A DNA stretch of 64,000 nt from Caldilineaceae bacterium (GTDB lineage Bacteria; Chloroflexota; Anaerolineae; Caldilineales; Caldilineaceae). A program made the translations under genes and the position numbers. Shown piece by piece: positions 1-7,803 of this stretch. Each line of letters begins with the position of its first letter. The stretch's first letter is position 1. The stretch covers positions 1-64,000 of the forward strand of contig JACKBC010000035.1 of the NCBI GenBank assembly GCA_020634755.1. The letters run 5' to 3'. The notes under the pieces were generated by a model, which was not told the origin of the DNA, did not search any database, and worked only from the letters and a program-made list of their open reading frames with translations.

Positions 1-716
1 TCGCTGCGCAGCTGCATATAGGCGCCCACAACCGAATCTACTTCGTAAACGCCATCCTCCGGCAAATAGGCCAAATTGTAGGCGTTAAAGCGCTGGCTGT
101 GCGGAAAGAGCCGGCTCAACCCGCTCATGCGATAAAACGAGACCGTGGGCGATGGAAACGAGCGGCGGCACGCCATATCCAGGCTGCCATCCAGCCGCCG
201 CAGCCGTGGACCCGCCACGCCGGCGTGCGGATGTTCGTCCATAAAGCGGATCATGTTTGCCAATGCCTCTGGCGGCGCCACCGTATCGGGATTGAGCAGC
301 AGCGCATAGCGCGGCAACGTCTTGCCCGCTGCCGGCTCTTCGCCAACCTGATTGGGAAAACCAAAATAACACAAGCCTTGGTTGTTGGCAGTTGGGTAGC
401 CAGAATTATGGCGATTGGCAATCAGATGGACCTGCGGAAATTCATCGCGCACCATTTCGGCGCTGCGATCCGGACTGGCATTGTCCACCACACAGACTTG
501 GAATGCAAATGATTCTTCTTGGGCAAAGAGTGAACGCAAACAGCTGCGCAAAAGCTCCCGCGTGTTGTAGCTCACAATCACAATCGCCATATCGAGCCGA
601 GTCGCCGCGGCATTCGGCAACTCTACATCGGGCTGATCACCAAAACTAACACGGCTCCCGGGCGGCTCAGCCGGTGCTTCGATCAATTGCTCTTGGACAA
701 TGGATTCACTCTGCAT
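1..716 (-). CDS. Family 2 glycosyltransferase, 3' part missing at window edge
   Basis: The reading frame is open to the left edge, so only the first 238 residues are seen. The start is the first ATG after an in-frame stop (TGA at 720-722). After a ~35-residue polar N-terminus comes a GT-A fold opening: MAIVIVSYNTRELLRSCL, then VCVVDNASPDRS, then NRHNSGYPTANNQG and LLLNPDTV. The last is the NPD nucleotide-sugar/metal-binding loop typical of WcaE/rhamnosyltransferase-type GT2 enzymes. A further GPRLRRLDGSLD segment is also usual for that group. It would add a sugar to a cell-surface polysaccharide or lipid carrier in the cytoplasm; donor and acceptor cannot be told. Its upstream gap (717-858) and the next gene 859-1752 are on the same strand, but they are unrelated in function. 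Confidence 0.88.
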   Translation of the reverse strand, partial: MQSESIVQEQLIEAPAEPPGSRVSFGDQPDVELPNAAATRLDMAIVIVSYNTRELLRSCLRSLFAQEESFAFQVCVVDNASPDRSAEMVRDEFPQVHLIANRHNSGYPTANNQGLCYFGFPNQVGEEPAAGKTLPRYALLLNPDTVAPPEALANMIRFMDEHPHAGVAGPRLRRLDGSLDMACRRSFPSPTVSFYRMSGLSRLFPHSQRFNAYNLAYLPEDGVYEVDSVVGAYMQLRS

Positions 717-798
717 GATTCAATATTTTAGCATAGAGTGCGGTTGCATTGAAAACAGATGTTTTTGTCGATGCAAAACTACGGGTAAGCCACAGGTG

Positions 799-838
799 CT
801 GCGTACGTTGTGATTATGCTGCGTGCGTTGTGATTATG
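799..838. repeat. Two tandem 20-bp units in the 717-858 gap
   Basis: CTGCGTACGTTGTGATTATG (799-818) is followed directly by a copy with one base changed (A to G, 819-838). The TGATTAT word then recurs at about 840-866, running into the end of the formiminotransferase gene. No function is evident. Confidence 0.7.
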
Positions 839-858
839 GCGCGATTATAAAGCCATGA

Positions 859-1752
859 TTATAAATGGAGCGCATATTCAAGGATGTGCGCAGCCTGTAA
901 ATCGGGCGTTTGCAGATAGTGGGCGGCAAGATCTACCAGCGCATCCTGCGGCAACATACCAATTAACTCACCGCGGTCGATCTGTACGCCTTGTTGGGTA
1001 GCCAAGGCGCGCACTCTTTCCATGACAATCGCCAGCGACGTGCGCCGAAAATCAGTCAGGTTTATGCTGACCTGGGCCTGACCTTCTACGAGCAGACCCA
1101 GCGCTTTGACGGCCGGCAAGCCGCCATCCCTTTCGCGAATCTGGCGCGCAATTGTTTTGGCGATCTCAACATCCTCGCATGTTAGGTAAATGTTGAACGC
1201 AATCAAAAACGGGCGCGCGCCCACAATGCATGCGCCAGCCGACCCCATATGCGCCGGCCCAAAATCGGGTGCGTGCGCTGGCTCTTGGATGACCTGGGCC
1301 AGTTCTTCAAACTGAAAGTGGCTATTGCGTAGATTGGCCAGGTTGCGGCGTTCCGGAAGCACCGCCGCCGCCTCATATAGAAATACGGGCAGCTTTAGCT
1401 CATTGCCAATGCGACGCCCCAGCTGACGGGCCAACACGGCGCATTCCTCCAGCGAAATCCGCTGGATGGGCACAATGGGCGCCACATCGGCGGCGCCCAG
1501 CCTTGGGTGTACACCTTTGTGCTCAAACATATTGATTTCGCTTGCGGCCACGCGCACGCTCTGGAACAATCCTTCCACCACGGCATCGGGTGGGCCGGCT
1601 ACCGTCAAGACGCTGCGATTGTGATCGGCGTCGCTGGTCCGATTCAACAAGCGCACGCCGGGAACCTGAATGGCGGCCGCTATGGCGTCCACCACCCACA
1701 TGCGTTGTCCTTCCGAAAAATTGGGTACGGCTTCAACAATCACTTGTTTCAT
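859..1752 (-). CDS. ftcD: Glutamate formimidoyltransferase
   Basis: This 297-residue protein matches the stand-alone bacterial formiminotransferase domain of FTCD. It should transfer the formimino group between N-formimino-L-glutamate and tetrahydrofolate in the cytosol, the last step of one histidine-degradation route. The N-terminus VEAVPNFSEGQR is the family hallmark (folate/FIGLU pocket), followed by DADHNRSVLT and the HKGVHPRLGAADVAPIVP signature, all typically conserved. The length equals that of bacterial single-domain enzymes; the cyclodeaminase domain of the mammalian protein is absent. The start ATG is preceded by AAGAAGAG about 5 nt upstream. No hut genes or cyclodeaminase lie within reach, so the enzyme appears to act alone here. 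Confidence 0.93.
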   Translation of the reverse strand: MKQVIVEAVPNFSEGQRMWVVDAIAAAIQVPGVRLLNRTSDADHNRSVLTVAGPPDAVVEGLFQSVRVAASEINMFEHKGVHPRLGAADVAPIVPIQRISLEECAVLARQLGRRIGNELKLPVFLYEAAAVLPERRNLANLRNSHFQFEELAQVIQEPAHAPDFGPAHMGSAGACIVGARPFLIAFNIYLTCEDVEIAKTIARQIRERDGGLPAVKALGLLVEGQAQVSINLTDFRRTSLAIVMERVRALATQQGVQIDRGELIGMLPQDALVDLAAHYLQTPDLQAAHILEYALHL

Positions 1753-1870
1753 TTCTATCTCTTCTTGTTATTGGCCCAAGTGCACGCTACTGGCCCGACC
1801 GGTATCATGCAATTTAATTGAGGAGTGTGCATAATTCCCTGCTCGAGAGAACATTTATTCGTGGACTCCC

Positions 1871-1932
1871 GTGCGACGCACTACACATGCAAGTGACTGT
1901 TATACAGCTGCTATGGTGGCAGTGCGACGCAC
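1871..1932. repeat. Paired 11-bp palindromes, 51-bp period (copy A)
   Basis: GTGCGACGCAC occurs at 1871-1881 and again at 1922-1932. Each is a perfect palindrome around one central base. Start-to-start distance is 51 bp, leaving a 40-bp interior. The same motif with the same spacing recurs at 6157-6218 and 9585-9646, with unrelated interiors. It lies in the 422-bp gap 1753-2174, between the divergent formiminotransferase and FemX-like genes. Confidence 0.75.
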
Positions 1933-1964
1933 GTTATTAAGCGTTCAGAAATAAGTTGGCCACC

Positions 1965-1997
1965 AAACCTGTCAGGTCTCGCAGACCTGATAGGTTT
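1965..1997. repeat. 33-bp palindrome, REP-like or terminator-like
   Basis: Two 15-nt arms, AAACCTGTCAGGTCT and AGACCTGATAGGTTT, flank CGC. They pair fully if one G.U is allowed. It lies between divergent genes (1752 and 2175), where a terminator makes little sense, so a dispersed palindromic repeat is more likely. The rest of the 1753-2174 gap shows no gene. Confidence 0.65.
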
Positions 1998-2174
1998 AAA
2001 TCTACAAGTTATTTTTGAACGATGAATTAAGCATCTCTACTCGACTTCTATACGTATGCACACCCTACATTTAATTGCGTTGCCCTTTAGAGCACGCGGC
2101 GCGTAGGCGTACTATATAGCGAGAATATCTCATGCAGATAGCTCGTTCCAAACTCCTATGCTATTATATCTTTT

Positions 2175-4508
2175 ATGATTCTAAATCGGGAAGCAGATGC
2201 AAATGTTTGTAAAATTGATCACTTATCGGATGATATAGCCTGGGATAGCTTTGTGGCCAGCCATGCAGCCGCCCATATTTTGCAGACCAGCGGCTGGGGC
2301 GCGTTCAAGGGTCGCTTTGGTTGGGAATGCGATCGGGTGGCCGTGTGGGATACTGCCGGTGCATTTCAGGCTGGCTCCTTGCTGCTCTTGCGGCGGCTGC
2401 TGGATGTAAAGGCCGCCGCGCTGACCATGGCCTATGCCCCCAAAGGGCCGCTGGTCAATTGGGACGACGCCGACCAGGTGCAACGCGTGCTGGCGGAAAT
2501 GGCGCGCGTCAGCCGCATTCACGGCGCCTCGGTGCTAAAAATCGAGCCAGATCTGCCCGATACCAGCGCTCATCGCGCCCGTTTGTGGCGGCACGGTCTG
2601 CGGCCCAGCGCCCAAACAATCCAGCCGCGCAGCACCATTCTGCTCGACATTAGCGGCGATGACGATCAGATTTTGCAGGCCATGAAGAGTAAATGGCGCT
2701 ACAATATCCGCTTGGCCGGTCGCAAAGAAGTGACCGTGCGCCAAGGAACACGCGACGACATGGCCGAATTTAACCGGCTCATGCAGATCACCGGTCAGCG
2801 CGACGGTTTCTATGTCCACAGTGCTGACTATTTCAACGCCGCCTTTGACCTGTTTGTACCGCACGATGCCGCCTTTTTGTTTGCCGAATATGCTGGGCAA
2901 GTCTTGGCCTCCATTGCCGTATTTGTAACCGGCCAGACCGCCTGGTATTTGTGGGGCGCCAGCAGCAACGAAGAGCGTAACCGGATGCCCAACCACGCCC
3001 TGCAATGGGCCGCCATCCGCTGGGCCAAGAGCCGCGGGGCCACCCGTTATGATCTGTGGGGCATTCCCGATGACGTGGGCAAAGTGGTCGCGGGGTTGGC
3101 TCCGCACAGCCCCAATGGGCTGCCGGCTAGTGACCTACCCTTCGATTTGCAGCAATCGCCGCAGAATGAACTGTGGGGCGTTTACCGGCTCAAGCAAGGC
3201 TTTGGCGGTAACGTCGTGCGCTATGTGGGAGCATGGGATATGCCGCTGGATAGCATGGGCCACCGGCTTTATAGCCTGGGGCTTACTGCGCGTGAAAAAC
3301 TGGCGGATGTCAAAGAGCATTTGCGCAATTCCCCGGTAGTTACGTCGACAAATGGCGCGTCACCCGCGGGAGCCATAGCCGAGCCGGTGCAGAAGGCGCC
3401 AGCGCCGTCACCCGCCACCCCCCAGCCGGTCACCAATGTTGAGCAGTGGCGCACCATCTTGGCCGCCCTGCCCGAACCGCACGTTTTACAGTCTTGGGAA
3501 TGGGGGGAGGTAAAGGCGCAAACGGGCTGGCGCGCCGAACGCTACGTGCTTCAACATGTAGACGGTCAGCCACGCGCCGCATTTCAGCTGCTGTGGCGGC
3601 AGCCAATCCCGCTGGCGCCCATCCAGATGGCCTATTTGCCCAAAGGGCCGCTGCTGGATTGGGATGACGCCGCGGTGGTGACAGATGTGCTGGATGCAAT
3701 CGAACGGGTCGCCCGCGCGCGGAAATTTCTTTTCGTCAAAATTGACCCCAACGTGGATGAAGAGTCAGAAGCGGGCGGGCGGCTGCTGACCGACCTGCGC
3801 CGCCGCGGCTGGTTTTATAGCCAGGACCAAATTCAATTTAAAAACACGGGGTACACCGCTTTGGGTCCGCTGGACACAAATAGCGCAGAAGAACTACTGG
3901 CAGCCATGAAGAGCAAGTGGCGCTATAATGTGCGGCTGGCCGGCAAGCGAGGCGTTTTTGTACGCGCCGCCGGGGTGGATGCACTGCCCGCATTTTATGA
4001 GCTCTATGCAGAAACGGGCCAGCGCGACGGCTTTTTGATCCGTCCTTATGCCTACTACAAAGCTGTGTGGGAAACGTTTCTGCAGGCGCAGCAGGAAGCC
4101 GAGAATCCGGCCGGTGGGGCGCTGCTGCTGGCCGAGCATCCCGATGAAACGCAGCCGCTGGCCGGTCTCTTTTTGATGCGTTATGCAGATACCACTTGGT
4201 ATTTTTATGGCGCCAGCAGCGAACGCCGCCGCCGCGATATGCCCAATTATCTGCTGCAATGGGAGGCCATGTGCTGGGCGCGGGCCAATGGCTGCACCCG
4301 CTATGATTGGTGGGGAGCGCCTACCCATGTGGATGACACAGACGACTCCATGCAGGGGGTTTGGCAGTTCAAGCAGGGTTTTGGCGCTGAATTGCAGACC
4401 CACATCGGCGCTTGGGATTATGCGCCATTCCCACTGCTTTATCGTACATATACACAAGCTGCCCCCCGCCTCATGCAGCTAATACGCAAAGTGGGCAAGG
4501 GCGCCTAG
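2175..4508 (+). CDS. Tandem-duplicated FemAB/FemX-like aminoacyltransferase
   Basis: The 777-residue protein is two complete FemX-like units joined by a Pro/Ala-rich linker around residues 385-420. FemAB proteins are paired GNAT folds that add amino acids from aminoacyl-tRNA to the lipid II peptide stem; single units are ~340-400 residues. Matching blocks in order are HILQTSGWG / HVLQSWEWG (residues ~34 and ~436), MAYAPKGPL / MAYLPKGPL, MKSKWRYNIRLAG / MKSKWRYNVRLAG, QRDGF in both, WYLWGASS / WYFYGASS, RYDLWG / RYDWWG, and GVYRLKQGFG / GVWQFKQGFG. It has no signal peptide, so it should be cytoplasmic. The chosen ATG lacks a clear ribosome site. It could instead modify a non-murein acceptor, as some FemX-like GNATs do. 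The stop codon sits in the loop of a terminator shared with the convergent UDPGP gene. Confidence 0.85.
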   Translation: MILNREADANVCKIDHLSDDIAWDSFVASHAAAHILQTSGWGAFKGRFGWECDRVAVWDTAGAFQAGSLLLLRRLLDVKAAALTMAYAPKGPLVNWDDADQVQRVLAEMARVSRIHGASVLKIEPDLPDTSAHRARLWRHGLRPSAQTIQPRSTILLDISGDDDQILQAMKSKWRYNIRLAGRKEVTVRQGTRDDMAEFNRLMQITGQRDGFYVHSADYFNAAFDLFVPHDAAFLFAEYAGQVLASIAVFVTGQTAWYLWGASSNEERNRMPNHALQWAAIRWAKSRGATRYDLWGIPDDVGKVVAGLAPHSPNGLPASDLPFDLQQSPQNELWGVYRLKQGFGGNVVRYVGAWDMPLDSMGHRLYSLGLTAREKLADVKEHLRNSPVVTSTNGASPAGAIAEPVQKAPAPSPATPQPVTNVEQWRTILAALPEPHVLQSWEWGEVKAQTGWRAERYVLQHVDGQPRAAFQLLWRQPIPLAPIQMAYLPKGPLLDWDDAAVVTDVLDAIERVARARKFLFVKIDPNVDEESEAGGRLLTDLRRRGWFYSQDQIQFKNTGYTALGPLDTNSAEELLAAMKSKWRYNVRLAGKRGVFVRAAGVDALPAFYELYAETGQRDGFLIRPYAYYKAVWETFLQAQQEAENPAGGALLLAEHPDETQPLAGLFLMRYADTTWYFYGASSERRRRDMPNYLLQWEAMCWARANGCTRYDWWGAPTHVDDTDDSMQGVWQFKQGFGAELQTHIGAWDYAPFPLLYRTYTQAAPRLMQLIRKVGKGA

Positions 4509-4525
4509 CCCTTGCCCACTTTGCG
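4485..4525. terminator. 18-bp perfect hairpin between convergent genes
   Basis: Arms CGCAAAGTGGGCAAGGGC (4485-4502) and its exact complement (4508-4525) enclose GCCTA. The TAG stop of the FemX-like gene spans loop and second arm (4506-4508). No T-run follows, so this may be a bidirectional or attenuating stem rather than a textbook intrinsic terminator. It serves the gene ending at 4508 and the opposing one ending at 4547. Confidence 0.7.
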
Positions 4526-4546
4526 CCTGAATGCTCCCGCTATCGC

Positions 4547-5968
4547 TCAATAATCAATAACCCCATTTACAACGGTCTGATCACCAATGTAGAGCGGTTC
4601 TTGGTCGTCATTCATGATTTTGGCATCCCCTTTTACAGCCACGTTTCGACCAAAGTATACATCGCCAGTTACCTCTAATCGGCGGCACATCTTGAGCGAG
4701 GGCGCGCCGTGTGGGAAGCGGGTTTCCAGCTCGTTTAACAGCTGATAGTAGCGCATGTCCAGGTCGATTAGGGGAAGCTCATCAACCATCTGTTCTAGCT
4801 CATACTGTTCATTGAGCCGATACACATCGGAACGCAGCAGCAGTAGATCGTTGTTCTTCTTAACCGGTACAAAGCGCCGGCGCGAGACGCGCATGGCCTG
4901 TGCGCCCTCAAAGACGGCAATGGCGGACCCCATGGCCGTTTCCAGCTGGTAGACGCGTGGTGAGTGTGGGTCGGTGGGATCCACCGGCTTTTCATTGCGA
5001 ATAAGCGGCAGCCCCAAAATGCCATTGCGTTCGGCCAATACGCGTTTGAGCGTGGGCAAATGGAGCCATAAGTTGTTCGTGTTAAAGTAGCGATAGCGTT
5101 CAATATCCTGAAACAACTCTAGCTCATCCGGCGGGCATTGAGCCACTTCCCGCAAGAGCAGCTGGCCATCGCTACGGCGCGCCAGGTGTCCACCTTTGCG
5201 GTCAGCCAGGGTGCGGTCCGTCACTTCCATGAGGAATGGCACCTTGTTTTGCGCCATATAGCCCAAAATCTGCAAATCCAGCGTGGCGCCCAGATTGTCT
5301 GCATTGCTCACAAAGATGTATTCGTATCCGGCGCCAATAAGCTTTTCCAGCATGCCGCTGGTGACCAGTGCCGAGTACAGATCGCCATGCCCAGGTGGGC
5401 ACCACTCCTTTTCTGACGAGATTGGCCATGAAGCGGGGGTTAGCGTTTCTTTGTCTACCTTGGGCTCTTTGTGCTGCAAAAAACCAAAAGGCACATCTTG
5501 TTTCAAATTAGCGTAGCGGTTGAGTACGGCCTGCGTGGCGGCCTGCGTGTGAAAACTATTCATAAACAGCAGCGGCAGGCGTGCGGCATGTTGTTGCCGT
5601 AGATAGAGTGCCTGGCGGACAATAATGTCTAGAAAGCTCAGGCCGTCCTTAACCGGCACCAGCGACTTGGGGCCGTCCATGCCCATGCTGGTGCCCAGAC
5701 CGCCGTTTAGCTTCAAAATAACGGTATTATTCAGTACGGCTTTCCCCGCCGCGCAATAGGAGGCAAGTTGATCGGCATCGGGGATAGACGTGACTGGACC
5801 CGCATCCTGGCTGCGAATATAACCGGTTTCGCCAGCCACCAGCTGCTTGTAATAGTGCTGAAAGTTCTGCACCATTAGTTCCGGAATTTTGGCGGCGCTC
5901 ATCTTTTCGGTAAAGAGCGACGCACGTTCTCTATGGGTAAGGGTTTGCGGGTCAAGCATTAAAACCAT
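4547..5968 (-). CDS. UTP-glucose-1-phosphate uridylyltransferase, UDPGP family
   Basis: A 473-residue protein of the eukaryote-type UDPGP/UAP family, unrelated to the short bacterial GalU. It makes UDP-glucose from UTP and glucose-1-phosphate in the cytosol, feeding polysaccharide and glycolipid synthesis. Recognised blocks are LKLNGGLGTSMGMDGPKSL (nucleotide-binding loop, near residue 85), HGDLYSAL, VSNADNLGATLD (uridine/metal site) and FNTNNLW, then a C-terminal left-handed beta-helix-like part ending VYFGRNVAVKGDAKI. A longer frame opens at 6007, but AGGAGAT sits 5 nt before the ATG at 5968, which decides the start at MVLMLDPQ. It faces the FemX-like gene across a shared hairpin, and its upstream region carries the 14-bp tandem array. 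Confidence 0.92.
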   Translation of the reverse strand: MVLMLDPQTLTHRERASLFTEKMSAAKIPELMVQNFQHYYKQLVAGETGYIRSQDAGPVTSIPDADQLASYCAAGKAVLNNTVILKLNGGLGTSMGMDGPKSLVPVKDGLSFLDIIVRQALYLRQQHAARLPLLFMNSFHTQAATQAVLNRYANLKQDVPFGFLQHKEPKVDKETLTPASWPISSEKEWCPPGHGDLYSALVTSGMLEKLIGAGYEYIFVSNADNLGATLDLQILGYMAQNKVPFLMEVTDRTLADRKGGHLARRSDGQLLLREVAQCPPDELELFQDIERYRYFNTNNLWLHLPTLKRVLAERNGILGLPLIRNEKPVDPTDPHSPRVYQLETAMGSAIAVFEGAQAMRVSRRRFVPVKKNNDLLLLRSDVYRLNEQYELEQMVDELPLIDLDMRYYQLLNELETRFPHGAPSLKMCRRLEVTGDVYFGRNVAVKGDAKIMNDDQEPLYIGDQTVVNGVIDY

Positions 5969-6156
5969 ATTACATCTCCTTGATATCTGTGTATCCGTTT
6001 TCATCAATGTGTGCAGGGTTGGGTATACACATTCCTAACATGAACATACTACTTTTACACTTTTGCACAGGCTGCAAGCATATCACAAACAAAATCCCTT
6101 AAGATATAACAATATGCTAGCAATCTATCCACGCAATGGCATTAAGTTAGCGAAAA

Positions 6157-6218
6157 GTGCGTCGCACGGCGTCCGCCATTTTGGTCCTCGCACTCGAGAG
6201 CCATACCGTGCGTTGCAC
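6157..6218. repeat. Paired 11-bp palindromes, 51-bp period (copy B)
   Basis: GTGCGTCGCAC at 6157-6167 and GTGCGTTGCAC at 6208-6218, again exactly 51 bp start to start. It lies upstream of the UDPGP gene and is followed within 9 bp by the 14-bp tandem array. Confidence 0.75.
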
Positions 6219-6226
6219 TGGAAGCG

Positions 6227-6324
6227 ACCTTAACTAAATGACCTTAACTAAATGACCTTAACTAAATGACCTTAACTAAATGACCTTAACTAAATGACCT
6301 TAACTAAATGACCTTAACTAAATA
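6227..6324. repeat. Seven tandem copies of a 14-bp unit
   Basis: ACCTTAACTAAATG is repeated seven times without interruption; the last copy ends in A instead of G. It lies in the 647-bp gap 5969-6615, about 260 bp upstream of the UDPGP start. Beyond the array the gap (6325-6615) is AT-rich with no gene or clear promoter that I can define. A 14-bp unit is not a multiple of three, and the array is not in a reading frame. Confidence 0.9.
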
Positions 6325-6615
6325 ACATTGTCTATCCACTTACGAACTAAAGTTTTTCACGAATGGCGGCTTTATGGATAGCGGCTCTAACGTGAGCATA
6401 GTTGACGTTTGTCGAACGACCAGCTGAAGAGTGGTGTTCCCTGTGCCCGATGGCTCGCAAAGCGTTTGCAAGGCCATAAAGCAGCGGCGGCCCAGTTAAC
6501 TTTTTGTTTACATTAATCGTAAAGATACAAATGTATTATCGAATCCGCAAATTCAATCCTGCGCGTAAAATATATCATTTACCTTTCAATTTTTGTAGGT
6601 ATATTTTGGGTATAT

Positions 6616-7563
6616 CTATTGCGCGAGCCGAGTGAGATCCATAACCGGCCCATGAATGCAGGTGCGTGTGTGGGAACCCGAAGGCAGAGAAACGACGCAG
6701 GCCAGGCAAGCGCCTACGCCACAGAGTAGATCTGTCTGCATCAGCACCTGGGCAAAACCGCTCTCGAGACGAAAACGATGCTTGCGGATCTGATCGGCCA
6801 AAGACTGATGCTGGTGGGGAAAAAGAGCGGCGCAAATTTGGTCGGCCCAAGGAATGGCATTGGATAGTTCCTGCTCAAACTCAGCCGGGTTGACTGATAC
6901 ATGTGCTTCGACCGCAATGGGCAATTGGGGAATTAAGGCAGTAACGACATCGGCTGCATCTACCATGTCAGCCGAATCGATGGGGACGTGTGGTGACGGG
7001 CTGGCATCTACCAACAGCGTTACATGGCCACCTAAATCCAGCATTGGCTCAATCAGCGTAAAAAGAGTAGGAATGTGCCAAGCATTGGCCACCAATAGCA
7101 GGCGGCGGCTATGGGGGTGCAGCCCAAATCCCTGGCCCAACGGACCAATCAGGTTGAGCGCTGCGCCCGGCTGCAGGCTTTGTAGCCACTGAAAAGCAGG
7201 GTTTGTCGTCTTCCTTTGGCCAGGGTCAAAGGGAAGATGTAGCGTCCATAGCTCGGTGGGTGCGCTGGGCGCGCTATCGGCGTGATCCACTGGCGGAGCT
7301 ATGAGCGTCTGTATACCGGCTACAAAGAGCGGCTGGCGAGTATAAAAATGCCATTGGTGCAGCCGTTCAAATTCACTCTGCGCACCGCATCGCACCAAAA
7401 AGTAACGTCCAGCGGCCAGGTCGGCCATCTGCATGGCGGGCAGTTGCAGCGTGAGTAACCCATAAGTGGGAAAGTGGCGCACAGGGGTGTGAACAATCCC
7501 CGTCAGCGTTTTATCGGCATTGGCGGCAGGTTGAGTTGGTAGTTCTGGTGAATGGGTCAACAT
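6616..7563 (-). CDS. PyrK-like flavin/iron-sulfur oxidoreductase subunit
   Basis: The 315-residue protein resembles the dihydroorotate dehydrogenase electron-transfer subunit. It has an N-terminal FAD-binding barrel with YGLLTLQLP and FYTRQPLF, and a Rossmann NAD-binding part with LIGPLGQGFGLHPHSRRLLLVANA. The C-terminal [2Fe-2S] site is CGVGACLACVV plus a later Cys in HTRTCIHGPV, i.e. C-x4-C-x2-C-x11-C as in PyrK. PyrK (~260 residues) normally sits beside pyrD and passes electrons from dihydroorotate to NAD. Here no pyrD or other pyr gene is adjacent, and the protein is longer, so the physiological partner is unknown. Its start, upstream of CGATCAACAATA repeats, has no strong ribosome site. 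Confidence 0.72.
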   Translation of the reverse strand: MLTHSPELPTQPAANADKTLTGIVHTPVRHFPTYGLLTLQLPAMQMADLAAGRYFLVRCGAQSEFERLHQWHFYTRQPLFVAGIQTLIAPPVDHADSAPSAPTELWTLHLPFDPGQRKTTNPAFQWLQSLQPGAALNLIGPLGQGFGLHPHSRRLLLVANAWHIPTLFTLIEPMLDLGGHVTLLVDASPSPHVPIDSADMVDAADVVTALIPQLPIAVEAHVSVNPAEFEQELSNAIPWADQICAALFPHQHQSLADQIRKHRFRLESGFAQVLMQTDLLCGVGACLACVVSLPSGSHTRTCIHGPVMDLTRLAQ

Positions 7564-7592
7564 AAAGTATAAGCCAATGTAGAGAGTCTACC

Positions 7593-7625
7593 CGATCAAC
7601 AATACGATCAACAATACGATCAACG
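7593..7625. repeat. 12-bp unit repeated 2.75 times
   Basis: CGATCAACAATA at 7593-7604 and 7605-7616, then CGATCAACG. It lies in the 240-bp gap between the divergent PyrK-like and DUF58 genes. The remainder of that gap shows nothing else I can define. Confidence 0.75.
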
Positions 7626-7803
7626 TTTAATTGGAACCAGAGCTGACGTAAGTCTAGCGTAAAAAAATAGCCGGTGATCGCTACGTCTTTGGCAGGCGAT
7701 TCTCCGGCGCTGCGCAAGTTGTGCGTTCTATGATACAATAGATGCATTCTTCCATAGTCTGTCCCAAAGAAGCAAATTGGGCATTTGCACTAATTCCATC
7801 CTT

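Noticed and set aside
1871..1932. Integron attC site (62 bp, inverted ends)
   Set aside because: The ends lack the RYYYAAC and GTTRRRY cores, there is no integrase, and no cassette array is nearby.
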